NCBI GenBank assembly: GCA_029962745.1 | Contig: CM057162.1 | Coordinates: 5,401,802-5,465,801, forward strand | Direction of reading: 5' to 3' | DNA: 64,000 bases | Source of the DNA: Echinometra lucunter | Taxonomy: Eukaryota > Echinodermata > Echinoidea > Camarodonta > Echinometridae | Part shown: positions 12,901 to 26,400 of the stretch, piece by piece | How positions within the stretch are numbered: the stretch's first letter is position 1 | How the letters are laid out: every line of letters begins with the position of its first letter | Position numbers and translations under genes: made by a program | Notes under the pieces: model-generated | Databases searched by the model: none | Told to the model about the DNA's origin: nothing | Seen by the model: only the letters and a program-made list of their open reading frames with translations

Positions 12901-14457
12901 CACGTGCATCCCCTCAAACTACCTCTTTGAAAAACATTAAAAACCTACGTTATATAGAGAAAATCTAAAAGAAAAATGAACCGATTCCGAAACAGGTTTG
13001 ACTTGCAGCTGTAATCTCAGTTATCATGATATCATTTGGAGTAAAAAGTATCGGCCAAGCAATTATTAGTAGGATTTGTCGGCTTTGCAGATGTCAGCTG
13101 AGCATTATGTCATCCGAGTGAATGCCATGTATAATTTTAAACCTTATCCATTGTTTGATATTTAGACTTTTCCTTCTGGCACTGGAATTGGTCAGTGCGG
13201 TATGACATTATGACATTACAATATTTGCTATTTTTGGCCTCGATGGCCTTCGGTCTCGCGGGCCTTTGGTGAAGTTGGTTGTCACCGAAGATGAATACCC
13301 TTTTTCTTCCCTCAAAATACTACAATGCTTTTTACAAGGTTGACATTCCTGATGTACAGGAAACCATAAAGACTGCTCAAGGGAGATGGGAAAAGTGGTC
13401 CCTTTGAGCAGGTGGTGTTTATAAACAGGTTCCTTGTATATACATTTCAGTGAGAAACACTGTTCAAGGGAAAATATGGTCTTTACAGACAGGTGGTGTT
13501 TCTATACAGGTGGTCGCTAAAGCAGGTGTGATTGTAACATACTTGCATTTATGCTCATTATGAGAATATCTTGCAGAGGTACAATTTTATTGGATTATCT
13601 TTAACACACAAGCTTAAAGTGTTTTCTTTCTTTTTGTCTCCTCAGTTACATATTCCGTCTGAGCTGCACACGGCTAGGACAATGGGCCATCGGATACGTT
13701 ACCCAAGAGAAGACAATCTTACAAACCATTCCACAAAATAAGTCTTTATGCCAGGCACTCATCGATGGCAACAGGGAAGGCTTGTAAGTATATCCTTCAG
13801 AAAAATTTGTTATATTTTCTTTTCTTTATCTAGATATTAGACAGTGATAAACAGATAAAAAGAATCTTTTTTCTTTACATCCAATTTCTGAGCTCATGAT
13901 GGCAACAAAGAAGGCATGAAAGTATTTGAATCTACATTGTAGTTCTAATGAGATATCTGGCATAGGTCTTTCTGTTGGTTTCTGATTAATAGCTAAAAGA
14001 ACACTTAAAATTATTTTGTGAATAAATTATTTCTGATCACATGGATGTTAGCCATTCCCTCAAACACTCATCAATGGCAATAAGAAAGTTTTTAAGTATA
14101 TTATCTGGAAAGATTTGTAAATTCCATCTTTGAAATCTGCGGCAGTAAGTTTTTCTGTCAGTCACTAATCAAGTTTTTGCCAAGAACAGAAGTGTGTTAA
14201 CTCTTGCTAAAAGTGTGAGCTTTGATGCCCTCCTATTAATTATTTGGCAGAGAATATTTAAGCTACAGTGTATTTCATAAGTGTCTAATTTCTTATGACA
14301 TGTATTTTATTCTTTCTGTCAGGCATTGATCAGTTTGTCTGCCAAGAACGGAAAGGTGTTGCTAGGGCTACATAATATGATAGTATCAAAATACTACGAT
14401 ATTAAAATTGAAATGTTGGGGGGGGGGAACAGGGGGTCACATTCCCCCCCCCCCCCC

Positions 14458-14493
<36 letters not shown>

Positions 14494-17400
14494 TTTGGGA
14501 CACAATAGGGTGTGTCCCTCCAATTTGGGGCTAAAGAAAGACACCTAAAAAAGCCAATAGAATAGATCAAAAAAAAAAATTTAGAAAAGAGACACCCAAG
14601 AAAAATTTGTTTGCCATATTTTGGGTATGCCCTTCGAAAAACAAGCTGAGGATCTTTTCTTTTTCTTTATTTTCCTTCGTTTTTTTTTTTTGTTTATCAG
14701 CACATATTTGGACAGTGTAACTTGTAAAACGGATTGAGGCCCATAATACAAGCATGTCAGCAAGTTTAATTAACGATTAAGGAAATAATGAATATCATAA
14801 ATCAACGAGCGAGAAAGAAATAATTACAGAGCTCTGAATACATGTATGTGATACTGTGCAGCCCTAATTTCTGCTTAAATCTTTCCAAAAGATTACATAT
14901 TTTCTCTTGTTATTCTAGCTACCTATACCCTGATGGATGTGAGGATAACCCCGATCTAACCTCTGTACTCACCAAACCCCCTGAAGAACTCATCCATGTG
15001 ACGGCCGACCAGTATGAGCTCTACTGTGAGATTGGATCCAGCTTCCAACTCTGTAAGATCTGCACAGAGAATGACAAGGATATCAAGCTTGAGCCATGCG
15101 GGCATCTACTCTGCTCACAATGTCTTTCTGCTTGGCAGGTAACATGCCTATATTTTTGTAATTAGGATTTATGCTCTCTTGAACTTAAAGAAAACCAACA
15201 TCCCCACGTCAAGTAGTATTTAAATTAAAGCTGAGACAGAGTAAAACAGACCAGTGAAAATTTGAACGAAATCGGACACAGACTACAAAATTTATGGCTA
15301 TATGCAATTTTTTTGTATGACATTTTTGGACACTACCATGGCTTTTGATGACATTTTGTGTATATCTCTCAACTTTTAGTAAACACATAGGTACACATAA
15401 TTAAACATTTTCATGTTGTTTAAGATTTGCACATTTTCTTAAGCCAAACTCAGGATATGTAAATTACATTAAATGTAGGACTGTTTTCTCCACAACATAT
15501 TTGAGAAGGACAATGAAAACATGTTTTAAGATAATAACGAATATGTGAAAGTCTGTGTGTAAAACATGTTCAGATTTGTCCACAAATTATATCACCAATA
15601 GCTATTTTTCAAAAAACAGAAAATTTCATATAACTGTTAACAGCAGAACTCTCGTATTCCATGTCCAATTTCGTGTCAAATTTTGGTGATTTGGTTTATT
15701 CTGTTATAGCTTTGATTTAAGACTACTTGACTTGAGGGTCTTGGTTCCCTTCTACGACAAAGAACACATAGCACTTTAGTAAATGGTACATGTTTCGATT
15801 TTCAAAGTCATCAATTTTCATGATCAGCCTGAGATCGTTCTATCAGAGTAAACTCTTTGTTAAGAAGAGAATCATGCAGTGTAGTATGAGTTGTTTTGTG
15901 AATTCATTTTGATTTCCTTTTGAACTTCCAGGGAGATTTTTCATATGAAAGTGCATTTCCTAATTACAAGGAAAGTAGTATATCCAATAAAAACTGAAAC
16001 TAAAAAAAAAAAAAAAAAAAATACCGGTAGCAAAATTGAAAATATTTTTTCATTTTGTGTGTTTGTTCTTGGAAAAGAGTCTTGATTTCTCTAGATTTTT
16101 TATCCCGAGAATGTATCTTCTGTGCTTAGAAAGAAAGAAAGAAAGAAAGAAAAGAAAAGAAAAAAAAAAAACAAAGAGAGGAGGATTTGCTTGTGTGCAA
16201 ATGAGGTATACTTTTGTTGAGCTTTAATATATTTTCATGCAGTTGTTACAGAAAGATTTGAGGAAGTATTGATATAAATGAGAAATGATGCGTTTATCAT
16301 GTATGGATGATACCTCTGTATTAATCCATAGTAACTCAGAGTTTTCTTGAGAGCTAGATTACTCAGCATTTTCTCCTCAAATTGGCAATGATTATTTTTG
16401 TTTGCCATTCCCATATTTTTACAAAATATCATTTTATATTCACTGTATGACATGAACCATTTTGAATGAAACATGCAAAATTATACGGAAAAATTCCAAG
16501 TTGAATGCAAAAATAGAAGACATATTTTTAACTTTGTTGGCAGTTTAGAGACTTAAATGATTAGTTATGATTTACTTGCTCTTATTCATTCATTCATTCA
16601 TTCATTCCATTCATTTCATCCATTTATAAAAAAGTACATTTACAAACATTTAGCAATCACAGTATAATAGTGTATGAAGGAGGAGACAGCTTAGGAAGGC
16701 AAAAGAGCCTTATTTGTGCTGCCACCAAAAGAAAAGTAAGAAATATCATATGTACCTAAATACAAACAAAAACAAAAGTAAAGTGAAAAACAAACAATAC
16801 AAAAATAAGAGTAAAGCCTGAACATAGATAAGTATTCTCTATGTTATTAATTAGTCAATGACAAAACATGCAGCATTGAAAATGGACTTACATGTACATG
16901 TAAATTTTTCAGTGATATTTTTCCTCTTTCTGCCCTTATGTGATGAATTCGTAACATTCTGAATCAAAAGATTGGGAAAAGTGTCTCTAAAAGACACTGT
17001 ACTGGGCAGCGTTTCATGAAAGTTGTCAGCCACTGACAATTTCAGTGAAATCCTTGGTTTTGATTGGCTGAGAAGCACTGGTCACTGACTGTTACTGGTA
17101 ACTGTCAGTGACCGACAACTTGTCCGTACTGACAACTTTCATGAAATGGTCCCCTGCTTTGGTTTAAAGTACATGTACATGTATGTGAGGTAACGCCCTT
17201 TTGAATCCAAACAAACAATATGGCAAATTCCATATACATGTAGTATCACTCTTAAAGGTGTGGAGATTTATTAATACCACTTAGAGCAAGAAAGGCATTA
17301 TTAGGATCAAACAGAGGTAATTATGTCCTCCAGGCTGTCCAGGGATTATGCCTGGTTGATAAAGATAAATATATTTGCTTTCGGTATTGATGTCTGAACA

Positions 17401-20400
17401 GTAGTACATGTATCATTAAACAAACATTAACCCATAGCTGTACAAAGTCTTTTTTATATTACCTTTCCTTCCTCAAAGCAGCAACTATTTTTTTTTACAG
17501 TCTTACAAAGACTGAAACAATGAGAATGTAGATTACCTGAACCAATTTGAATTAAATATCACAAAAATTTACAGAGAAAATGCCAATTTGGTGTGCACAT
17601 AAAAGTAGTGATGATATATTTTGCAAGGCATTTAATACCAGTTTAGAATAATGATTAGGTACAGCCAAATTGCTTGTATTTGTAAATGACACAACATACT
17701 CATAAAAAAATGGGCTCCAAATTTTTCAGCAATTTTTTTTTTTCTTTGATGCTGATGTACATCAGCGGGACGTTTTATCAGGTGTCTTGTTTGAACAGTG
17801 ATTTGCACTGACAAAGTCTGTTTTAAACATAAATTTCTGAATACTGTAAAAGCTGAAATATTCACGGTGTATTTTGGGCAAGGGCAAATTCTGGAACTTG
17901 CGAAATTATTAGCACAATTTATTGTACTTGTTTTGAATGGACGCTGACTTGCGTGTTTATTTGAATCAAATTCATTTTAGAGTGTGTGTGTAAAATGTCC
18001 TGCTGTATACATTTGAATAGACTGCATGTGTGTATGTGTGTGAAATAATAAATGGAGCCGCGCTGGTGATGATATGGTACCATATTGCCATGAAACTGTT
18101 AGAGGAAATCGGTTACTAGTAATTTATATTGAAATATAACCATTTCAGAGTTATATCTAGGGCAGAAAAACTATTGTCATGCATTGAAATATCATATCAA
18201 ATCTTGCGCTTTTGCAGGTGTGTATTTGAGCAGCGCGAATTTTAGAACCCGCGAATATGCTCTTGGGTCACTCAGCGCGAAAAGTTAATTACGCAAAAAA
18301 AAAACCAGCATTTACAGTAGCCTTATAGTACACTGACAAGTTGCCATTGCTGACAACTTGTCAGTGAATATCACCCAAAGACATTTGATGAAATGCCCCC
18401 CCCTAATGTATAATGTGTAATTCCTAGCATTCTGGATCAACAGATAGTGCAAAATGCATGCTTTGTAAAACCAGGACCCTATTTCATAAAACTTCTTATC
18501 AGTAACAACTGCTACATTTCTGTGACAAATTTGCTTTTAACCAATCAGATGCAAGGATTTCAGTAGCTTATAACAGTTATTTTAACTTGTTATTGATAAT
18601 AAATTTAGAATATGAAATGGGGGCCAGAACATTTTTAGTATTATTGATGTCAGTATCGACCTTTCCCTTTAAGCATTGAAACTTTTCTTGTTGGTGACGT
18701 GGTGATATCAGGGAGCTGATCGGGAGTGATTCATCATCCAGTATTCTCACCCGAGATCGAAAGCAAAACTTGATGGGCCGTCGCACCGAAAGTGAAGGAT
18801 AAATTATACCATTGTACACATGTGGAAAAACCCCCAAACATTGTTCATGGATACATACATGTATAGCTGCTTGCAGGGGAGGTGCCGAGGCGGGGTTTGC
18901 TCTCCAAGACTTAATGTATTAAAAATACATTCTTGTTGCATATTTCATTTGCATGTAGGGAAGGCTGGGTAGCTCACCAATTGACTTTCCTTTTAGTTTT
19001 ATTGCTTGCTTATTAACCCATTCGTGACAGAGGTCCACATTTTGTGGTTTGGCCTAATAACTTTTGATGCAAAGCCCTAAAAATCATACCAAGTACATGA
19101 GCAGGAAGAGCAAAAAATTCTACACAAACTGTGCTGATTTCAGTTGCGTCAGTATTTGTTGTTTGATGCTGAAAATTTTTAAAAGGAAAATAAGCATTAG
19201 AATCCTAAAATTGGCAAGTGATAGAAAGTTTAAAATCACTGTTTTCCCCTGCAAACTGGCAACTTTTGGACTTATCATAATTTCTGTCAATTTATATTCA
19301 TTTCAGATACATGACGTTTTATAAGAAAAATGTAGCAATAAAAGAAAAATGTTGGTGTTGCCAATTTGAAGAATAAAAGCTGATCAAATTAGGCTTTAAA
19401 TAATTCCTCTCACGAATAACTCATAGTAGTGTCTCCTTTTAGTCAGTTTTTCATCAGCTCTTGACCCAGAGTGCTAGAAATAACACATGGTACATGATCA
19501 GGGGGGTGTTTCACTAAGAGTTAAGTTGGACTTACATGTAGAGTCATGCGTAAGCGCCATGGTTCTCGCCAGTACATAACACCCATGGTTCCAATACCAT
19601 GCGTAAAGGGTTTCAGACAAGGAAGAACCATGTGTGAAATTGCTGCACCATGCGTGGCAATAAGGGTAAAAAAATATTGGAGTATATATTCCTAACAATA
19701 ATGATAAATGTCACAGATTGTTTTGCTTTTTGGCAATGTATTTTTACTTTTATGCCATTAGTAGACAACTCCTGCTTACCAAGAAGCATTTTTCATCCTT
19801 TTACTATATCATATATTGCCGCCACACCTAACTTTAGGTGTTATTCCGTAAAACTTCCGAAACTTCCACGCTTTGCGCAGAGTGGGAACCGTGTGTGGAT
19901 TTTTTTCTAGTGAGAACCCTGGTAAGCGCCACTGCGCATACGGTATTTACGCGCCCTGGAGCATGCTCTGACCAATTGATATGGTGATGCATAATATACA
20001 GCACGCAACTAGGAATTTAAATGCGAATTTACATGCAAGACCAACTTAACTCTTTGTGAAACACGCCCTCAGAAAGAGCTAAAATCAAACACACACATTG
20101 AAAATAAGAGTCCATTTCTAGTATGGTAAGTTACTGTTCATGTACATGTATACCGTTTACAAATAAAGAGTGACTTGATTGCGGCTGATCATGTACTCTC
20201 TAAATTAACTTTGTGAAATACGAAATCGTAGTTTTTTGGTGAAAATTGGGAACTTTTCTCTCAAATTTTGTAGTTTTCGTTGACATTGGTTCAATTTACT
20301 GTATTAGAAATTTATGGAAAGAAAGTTAATAATAATAATACTAAACTTACATGTATAAAGCGCATACAACTCTCTCTATGTCCTGCTTATACAGAATTAA

Positions 20401-23400
20401 AACATAATACATCAGTATACGAATGATGCATGAGTTCATTATACAATCTATCTGCGCTCGAGTTGAGGCTGTGTGCATCTATCCGCACGAAGCCGTTAGG
20501 CTGAGTGTGATAGATGGAAAGAGCCTTAACGAGAGTGGATAGATCGTAAAATGAACGAATGAGCATCATTTGTTTTATGCAAGGACTCTTCTAGATCCTG
20601 TTATTTGATAAAATAAAAACAAAAACAGATCTATCCTACCAACTGTTTTTCTCTCCTTACCCCAAAGATTCACTCAGTCATGGAATTCGCATTACATACA
20701 ATTAAGCGCAGCCAAGTTGAGTGTAATGCGCTTCCAAGTAGTACGCGCACACACATGTAGAGTACGCGCATCAATGTCCTTGCTACATAAAACAAAACAA
20801 AAAAGATTAAAAGAAAAAAAACAAAACAGCAAAAAAAATGTGTGATAGGACTGGAAACTAATGCACACTTTTCGGAAAAAAAACGTGTGATAGGCTCAAA
20901 AACTGAATCACACGTGACTGCACTCAACCAATCATTTGATTAGGATCTTGGAGTGAGTTGTATCATACCAAATAATGAGATACACTGTACATGCATTTTA
21001 ACAAATGAATGGCTAGCAATACATGATAAGTATTACAATTAACAATTAACATAGGTACATACATGTAATTAACAAAATAGGTATTAAAATGAAAATTAAT
21101 AATAATTCAGGAAGGCGGAAAAGATGGGTTTTAAGTTCAGATTTAAAATTCGCGAAATTGGGTGCCTGTCAAATGTTTTGTGGGAGATTGTTCCAAAGAT
21201 TCAGTCCAGCAACTGCGAAAGATCTACCGTGTAATATGATGTACAGCGTTCATACGGGTGAGGGAATTTCTGGGAAAGTCGGGGAATTGGAAATTCTTTT
21301 TTCCAGAAGCAAAAAGTCAGGGAATTTGTTAGTTTCTTCTGGAAAGTCATGGAAAATCATTTTATTCAAAATATTTTTCATGTTAATGAATTTGCGCTCC
21401 GGCCAGCCCTGCATTCATGGCACTCAGATCAGCTTTGAAACTCTTTAAATCAGCACGCTTCTTATGTAAGTTTTGCATCACATGTGATCAATGAGTCATG
21501 GAAATTTGCATTTTTCTACCCTGGAAAGTCATGGAAAGTCATGAAATTTTGAAAATGTATAAGTGCATGAACCCTGGATATATGGATTCTTTGTGTATGG
21601 AGTGCTTGGTGTATGGAGTGCTTGGTGTATGGAGTGCTTGGTTGCTTGAGCTTGATTGTTGTGTTTGATTTTTGCTCCTGCTCAGGTATAATGCATGGTT
21701 CCACACCCATTTTGTTGGTTGGGGCCGGATTGAAATTTCAGGCTTTGTATTGTGAGCCCTGTGCGAGAATTATTCAATTTGGGGGTTCAGACCTAAATTT
21801 TGGGAGTCCATGTATCCCAGCGCATGTACATGCGTAAGTGTCATGCCCTGTATAATGTAACATTCATCTGGCATTCTGAATTTACGGTAAAAAAGATAAT
21901 CTAAAAACGCCTCTATAAGTACCTGTGCATGGAAAAACTAAACTAGAAGGTGACTCTAAACTAATGCGTTGATTCAATCAATTTAGCAAAAATGTTGATT
22001 AATGATTATGCCAGATGTTCATATTCAATCATGTTGATTGACCAGATAAACTAAATGGTGACTCTAAATTACAGTGGGTTACTTGAATTGATTTACAGAC
22101 AGATTAAAGTTAATGACTTTGCCAGGTGTTCATATTTTATCATTTTTGACAGACCACATGTGATGATGAAACTGTGTCGATTATTAGAGGTCATCGTGTT
22201 TGAAACATCACATGATTGAATTATCATATGTTTAAATCCATGCAAAACTACATGTATTGTTTTAAAGTGTGATAGTTTTGAAGTACATGTATGGCTACTG
22301 TATATGTATTCCTGTCCAATCTTGCCTTTTTCACTTACTCTGTATACTAGCATGGTATGGAACTATGGGTGATAGTCATTGGAATGCCTTTTCCATGTAT
22401 ACATGAAACCTACACATGTTTGCCTAGATGCTATACAGTGTGTCCCAGAAAAAGAAACAACCCTCAAACATACTGTCAAACTACCTTAAAACTTCTTCCT
22501 GCACTTAGAAACATTGTATAAGGGGCTACATGTATATAAATGTTACGTAAATATTATTACAATTATTATAACAGCAATTATGTATTTTCCATAAAATGAA
22601 AATAACTTGCAAATACTGTTATACCTTGATTGTATTTATCCATGCATGTATGCTTCTCCAAGCAACATTATTTTGAAAATGGATGTCATAATCGGTTTGT
22701 GCCATACATGTATTTTGGTTTGCTCAGAAAATGTCAGTATCAACATGCCTGGATGATATTCATGGGGAAATAATCAGCTTTTAAAGACATTCAGTCGTGG
22801 GCTTTCATGGGGAATGGATCATAATTTGCTGACACCAGACTTTGTGAAAAGCACTGGAAATACCTGTATAAATAGAGCTACATTTCTGGAGCACAGCAAA
22901 ACAAGCTGTCCCACCATAAACATTCTTCGGCCTGCTTTGGGCATTCTCGGGCCATATGGGGCAAAGGGTGGAATATACAGGGCATTACACAAGGTCTGTT
23001 GGTCATAAAACTCATAGTGATGGACAACACCTGTTACTGGGTAAACACCCATGGTGTCAAATTCCCCGTGAAAGTCCACGACTGAGTGTCTTTAAAATAT
23101 GATACGTCAGACTCCCATTTGAATGGTAATTAATGCAAATGAATTTCAGACAAATAATGGGTCAGTGCTCAGAAGGTGCAAATGGGCCATCCTATGGTTG
23201 ATATGATTTCTTAATTCTTACCTTTTATGACAAATGTAAAAAAGGCAAACTTAAACACTCTCCTCATGTGGTTTTAAAAGTAAATTGGAGGTCTGGTTGT
23301 GCGATTATAATAATAATAATGATAATATTCCGTTCTTGTATATCCCATATCATGTTACTATCTAATGTCTCTATGCACTTCCAAAGGACTTTGGATATTA

Positions 23401-26400
23401 TTACCTTGGCTTTACCCTGGCAGCCTTTTACAGCGCACAAGCATTTCAAGGAATTAATTCCTGCCTGGTATCCATTTCCCTCACCTGGATTGAGTGTGGC
23501 AAATGTAGATTAATGTGAAAGAAACTGCTCCCAAGGATAATTTATAGTCTGGTTGATAACTAATTAATGATAATTGTCTTGGAACACATAATGTATGTAC
23601 ATGTAGATTTATTAAGCCTTTGTTTTTGTAGGGTCTCATTTTTTCTTGGATATACATGTATACACCAGGCGCTTTCCTGTCTATACATGTATACTTTGAA
23701 GGTAGAGATATACAATAGTTTCTGCTAGTAAAAATAGCATATATTGTTTGTTTAGAGCCAGAAGGATGATAGGTCTATATAAAATGATATGAGTTAATGC
23801 CCTTCTGGCTCCATACAGGTGATACATGTATGTTAGCAATTGGTACTTGTGCATTTTTTTTTCTTTGTATTCCCGTTGCCAATATAAATAGAATGGCCCC
23901 ATCTGATATACCTGCAGCTCTACTTCAAAAAAAAAAAAAATTACTGGATGTATTTTTAAAATTTTATTTTGTAATCTTTCACATTTCACTTATCTCTGTC
24001 TTTTTTCTTTCTTCAAATTTTGACAGATGAGGATGAATTCAAACAGGGTAAGTTGATTTTGAATAACCGTATTCTCCTGTTTTCATTATGTAAGGAATAT
24101 TATAAGATTGAGAGTTTGCTGTTTAATAAAACAAAGCAAAATAAAAGAAAAAAAATTAAATCAAATTAAAGCACAATATTTTTAAATCTAAAAATGAAAA
24201 AAGTAATATGTGTGTTCCATGAAAATAATTGTTTATTTCATCCGTTAATCTTTTAAAAGTGATTACTGTATCATTAATTACAAATATGATAAAGAATGGT
24301 CTATCTTGTGAACAAAACATGCCATTCACTATATTCATACATGGTTTCAAATTTGCAACATGTCATGGATGAGTTTATGCATTTGGAATCGAGCTAATCG
24401 CAAGAAAGAAGAAATATTCCAAGTTGTAGACTGATTTTGGAGACTGATTTCTTAGACAGCATATGAACTTTCTGTAATACATGATCAGTATTCATTACAC
24501 AGGGTTTCAAAGTGGTAAGATGATGTGTTGATATATTTTATGTAGCTTTATGTTAACCCATTCGTGACAGGAATTATTTAAAGCCTAATTTGATCAGCTT
24601 TTATTCTTCAAATTGGCAACACCAACATTTTTATTTTACTGCTGCATTTTTCTTATAAGTTGACAAATTATGATGAGAAGACAAAAAGTTGCCAATTTGC
24701 AGGGGAAAACAGTGATTTTAAACTTTCTATCACATTGCCAATTTAAGGATTTTGATGCTTATTTTCCTTTAAAAAATTTTCAGCATCAAACAACGAATAT
24801 TGACGCAACCAAAGTGGGCACACTTTGTGTATAATTTTTTGCTCTTTCTGCTCATGTATTTGGTATAATTTTTAGGGCTCTGCATCCAAAGTTATTAGGT
24901 CAAACCACAAAATGTGGACCTCTGTCACGAATGGGTTAATTCTTTATTGTTGACTTTGAGGGTACCAAATTGGCAAGATGTGGTCATGGGCAGGTAAACA
25001 TACATAGTAGAACTGAACTTTGCAAGACAGAAATGTTTACTTTAATATTGAATACCTTTGTAAAGTAACCGGTATAGTAGACAGTGCTTAAGTGCACAGT
25101 ACTCTACTTCCTGGTTGTGTAGACTGAAATCAAACATGACGATGTACATGTACCTACTTGTAATGTGGAGAGGTTGAAGAAGTACTACGAGACAGCCTTA
25201 TGGGGAGACTTCAAGAAGTGCAAAGATCACACATAAAAAAATCTCTTGTCTTTCAGAGACAATTTATTTGAAGGGTTGTGGTAAATAGAAAGTGTTTTAG
25301 ATTTACAATGAAGTTCACATTCGTAATTATGATAATTGTACTTGTGATTGAGTTCTGTAATGTAATCTAACATAAAATATAATCTCTTAAAACTCTTTAG
25401 ATAATGGTGAGAATATTGGCTAAATTCCAAAGAATGAATTTTAAAATGCTGATGAGGTTTACTGGTGACACAAACATGACTGCGTGAATGTTAATGCCAC
25501 CTTTTTCTTTGCAAGAACAATGCATATTAACCCATTCGTGACAGGAATTATTTAAAGCCTAATTTGATCAGCTTTTATCCTTCAAATTGGCAACTCCAAC
25601 ATTTTTCTTTTATTGCTACATTTTTCTTATAAAACGTCATGTATCTGAAATGAATATAAATTGACAGAAATTATGATGAGAAGTCAAAAAGTTGCCAATT
25701 TGCAGGGGAAAACGGTGATTTTAAACCTTCTATCACATTGCCAATTTAAGGATTTTAATGCTTATTTTCCTTTAAAAAATTTTCAGCATCAAACAACGCA
25801 TATTGACGCAACCGAATTTTTTTTTTTTTTTGCTCTTTCTGCTCATGTATTTGGTATGATTTTTAGGGCTTTGCATCTAAAGATATTAGGCCAAACCACA
25901 AAATGTGGACCTCTGTCTCGATTGGGTTAATGGCACCTTTTTCTTTGCAAGAACAATATATAAAAAGATGCAAATTCAGGGAATTATACATGTAGCTTGT
26001 GTTCTATAGGTTTGGGATTAGTTTTAGAGGTTAGGTATGAAGATTTTTCCTGGTTTGAAGCTTAGTGCAAGAATTTGATTTTATGCTTGCATTGTCTATG
26101 GATTGTGCTGAATTTGCTTAGTTAATATTCCAGGCAGTAGACTACAGATTTACCTATCCTAAGCCCGTAACAGGAAAATAAGCACTAAACTGGCAGTGTG
26201 ATGGATAATGTAAAAGTGGATATTTTCGCGCGATTAATTTTTGCGCTCAGCCGGGTTACACAAAATCGCACATCTTTAATTTTTGCAGAGAGTTGGAATA
26301 AATATATTAACATGCAATATGAACAAGATATTTTGAGCTGTTTTATTTTCACACAAGTGTCGTGCCAGGCGAAATGCGCAAAAATTTACACACCACAAAA

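Larger units (their letters stand above)
7566..13645 (+). other. CBL intron 2 (6.1 kb)
   Basis: It contains inverted-repeat elements at 7638-7796, 7829-8306, 10188-10502 and 13355-13536, a LINE-like tail at 10578-10890, a C homopolymer at 11226-11241, and a rearranged 8-bp-TSD-family element at 12082-13286. I see nothing in 8320-10180 beyond AT-rich intron sequence. Confidence 0.8.
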
